Positions 63,862-64,000 of a DNA stretch of 64,000 bases are shown piece after piece. Position 1 is the stretch's first letter; every line of letters begins with the position of its first letter. Position numbers and translations under genes: made by a program. This stretch comes from Deltaproteobacteria bacterium (GTDB taxonomy: Bacteria > Myxococcota > Kuafuiibacteriia > Kuafuiibacteriales > Kuafuiibacteriaceae). The stretch spans positions 418,505 to 482,504 of the forward strand of contig JACKEN010000005.1 in the NCBI GenBank assembly GCA_020632995.1, given 5' to 3'. Below the pieces are notes generated by a model, which had not been told where the DNA came from, ran no database searches, and was given only the letters and a program-made list of their open reading frames with translations.

Positions 63862-64000
63862 GTGCTCCCCCTGCTGCTGACCCTGGCCCTCGCGGGCGCC
63901 AACCCCGCGCCGGCCCAGGTCGAGGACTGGAACGACGCCCAGGTCACCTGGCGCGACTACCCCACCGGCCTGGCCGAAGCCCGCCGGGACGACAAGCCGG
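63862..64000 (+). CDS. Secreted thioredoxin-like protein, start only
   Basis: The first 46 residues of a protein cut by the right edge. GTG 63862 starts a short signal peptide (LPLLLTLALAGANPAPA), then WRDYPTGLAEARRDDKP, the opening typical of periplasmic thioredoxin-like folds (W-x-DY-x-AL-x-EA-x-KP). The CxxC lies beyond the window. GAAGG precedes the start. Moderate certainty because so little is visible. Confidence 0.5.
   Translation, partial: MLPLLLTLALAGANPAPAQVEDWNDAQVTWRDYPTGLAEARRDDKP

Overview
This is a 64 kb window of very GC-rich DNA (I judge about 70% G+C by eye) with tightly packed genes, GTG/TTG starts and 1-4 base start/stop overlaps. Several features point to a Myxococcota-type (former deltaproteobacterial) genome: at least ten lipobox lipoproteins, many of them Cys-rich or beta-propeller proteins; a zinc-ribbon Ser/Thr kinase and a PEGA-domain pseudokinase; FG-GAP/CRTAC, kelch, CUB, Kazal and P-domain secreted proteins; a NorR-like sigma54 activator with sigma54 promoters; and a MoxR-DUF5682-VWA-SWIM operon. 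I saw no rRNA, tRNA, CRISPR array, insertion sequence or prophage.

Layout. 1-5.5 kb: valS (cut by the left edge), an amidohydrolase, a small membrane protein and a CUB-Kazal-CUB-P-domain lipoprotein. 5.5-16 kb: pseudokinase-PEGA protein, CRTAC lipoprotein, malQ, rpiA, a lipoprotein, a small membrane protein and a dihydroorotate-dehydrogenase-like enzyme. 16-24 kb: lipoproteins, Ser/Thr kinase, hydrolase-OsmC fusion, c'-type cytochrome, rhomboid protease and two Hsp20 chaperones. 24-29 kb: a Cys-rich lipoprotein, two tandem secreted paralogues with near-perfect heptad repeats, and an NPT-type nucleotide transporter coupled to folA. 29.6-39 kb: thyX, galK and a four-gene MoxR/DUF5682/VWA/SWIM operon; the DUF5682 gene contains four 72-bp repeats. 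40-44.5 kb: a NorR-like activator divergent from rubrerythrin, an Fe-S oxidoreductase and DUF3501, with a good sigma54 promoter between them. 44.5-47.6 kb: tandem-domain USP, hibernation factor, phosphotransferase and APS-kinase-like protein. 47.6-54.6 kb: a four-gene minus-strand operon for membrane lipids (PAP2/Aur1-like, CDP-alcohol phosphotransferase-GtrA fusion, RND-PgpA fusion, gamma-glutamyltransferase). 54.8-64 kb: bfd-bfr, an MFS carrier, a secreted hydrolase, a large beta-propeller lipoprotein with its own sigma54 promoter, a Lys-Gly repeat protein next to an acidic protein, an aldehyde dehydrogenase, and the start of a thioredoxin-like secreted protein.

How the genes work together. 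Stress and redox genes recur (Hsp20 pair, USP, rubrerythrin operon, bacterioferritin, OsmC fusion, c'-type cytochrome). NO sensing through the NorR-like GAF domain and sigma54 probably drives the rubrerythrin operon. The 47.6-54.6 kb operon looks like synthesis, dephosphorylation and export of an unusual phospholipid. The MoxR-VWA operon is a multi-protein ATPase system whose substrate I cannot name.

Data quality matters here. About seventeen genes or gene parts are broken by single-base shifts, mostly in G or C runs, while coding is intact on both sides. I read these mainly as homopolymer errors of a long-read assembly, and I annotate the affected genes as single CDS with the shift noted. 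The best candidates for something undescribed are the heptad-repeat pair (25.4-27.8 kb), the lipid operon with its two fusions, the Lys-Gly repeat/acidic pair (60.4-61.9 kb) and the NorR-rubrerythrin regulatory region.
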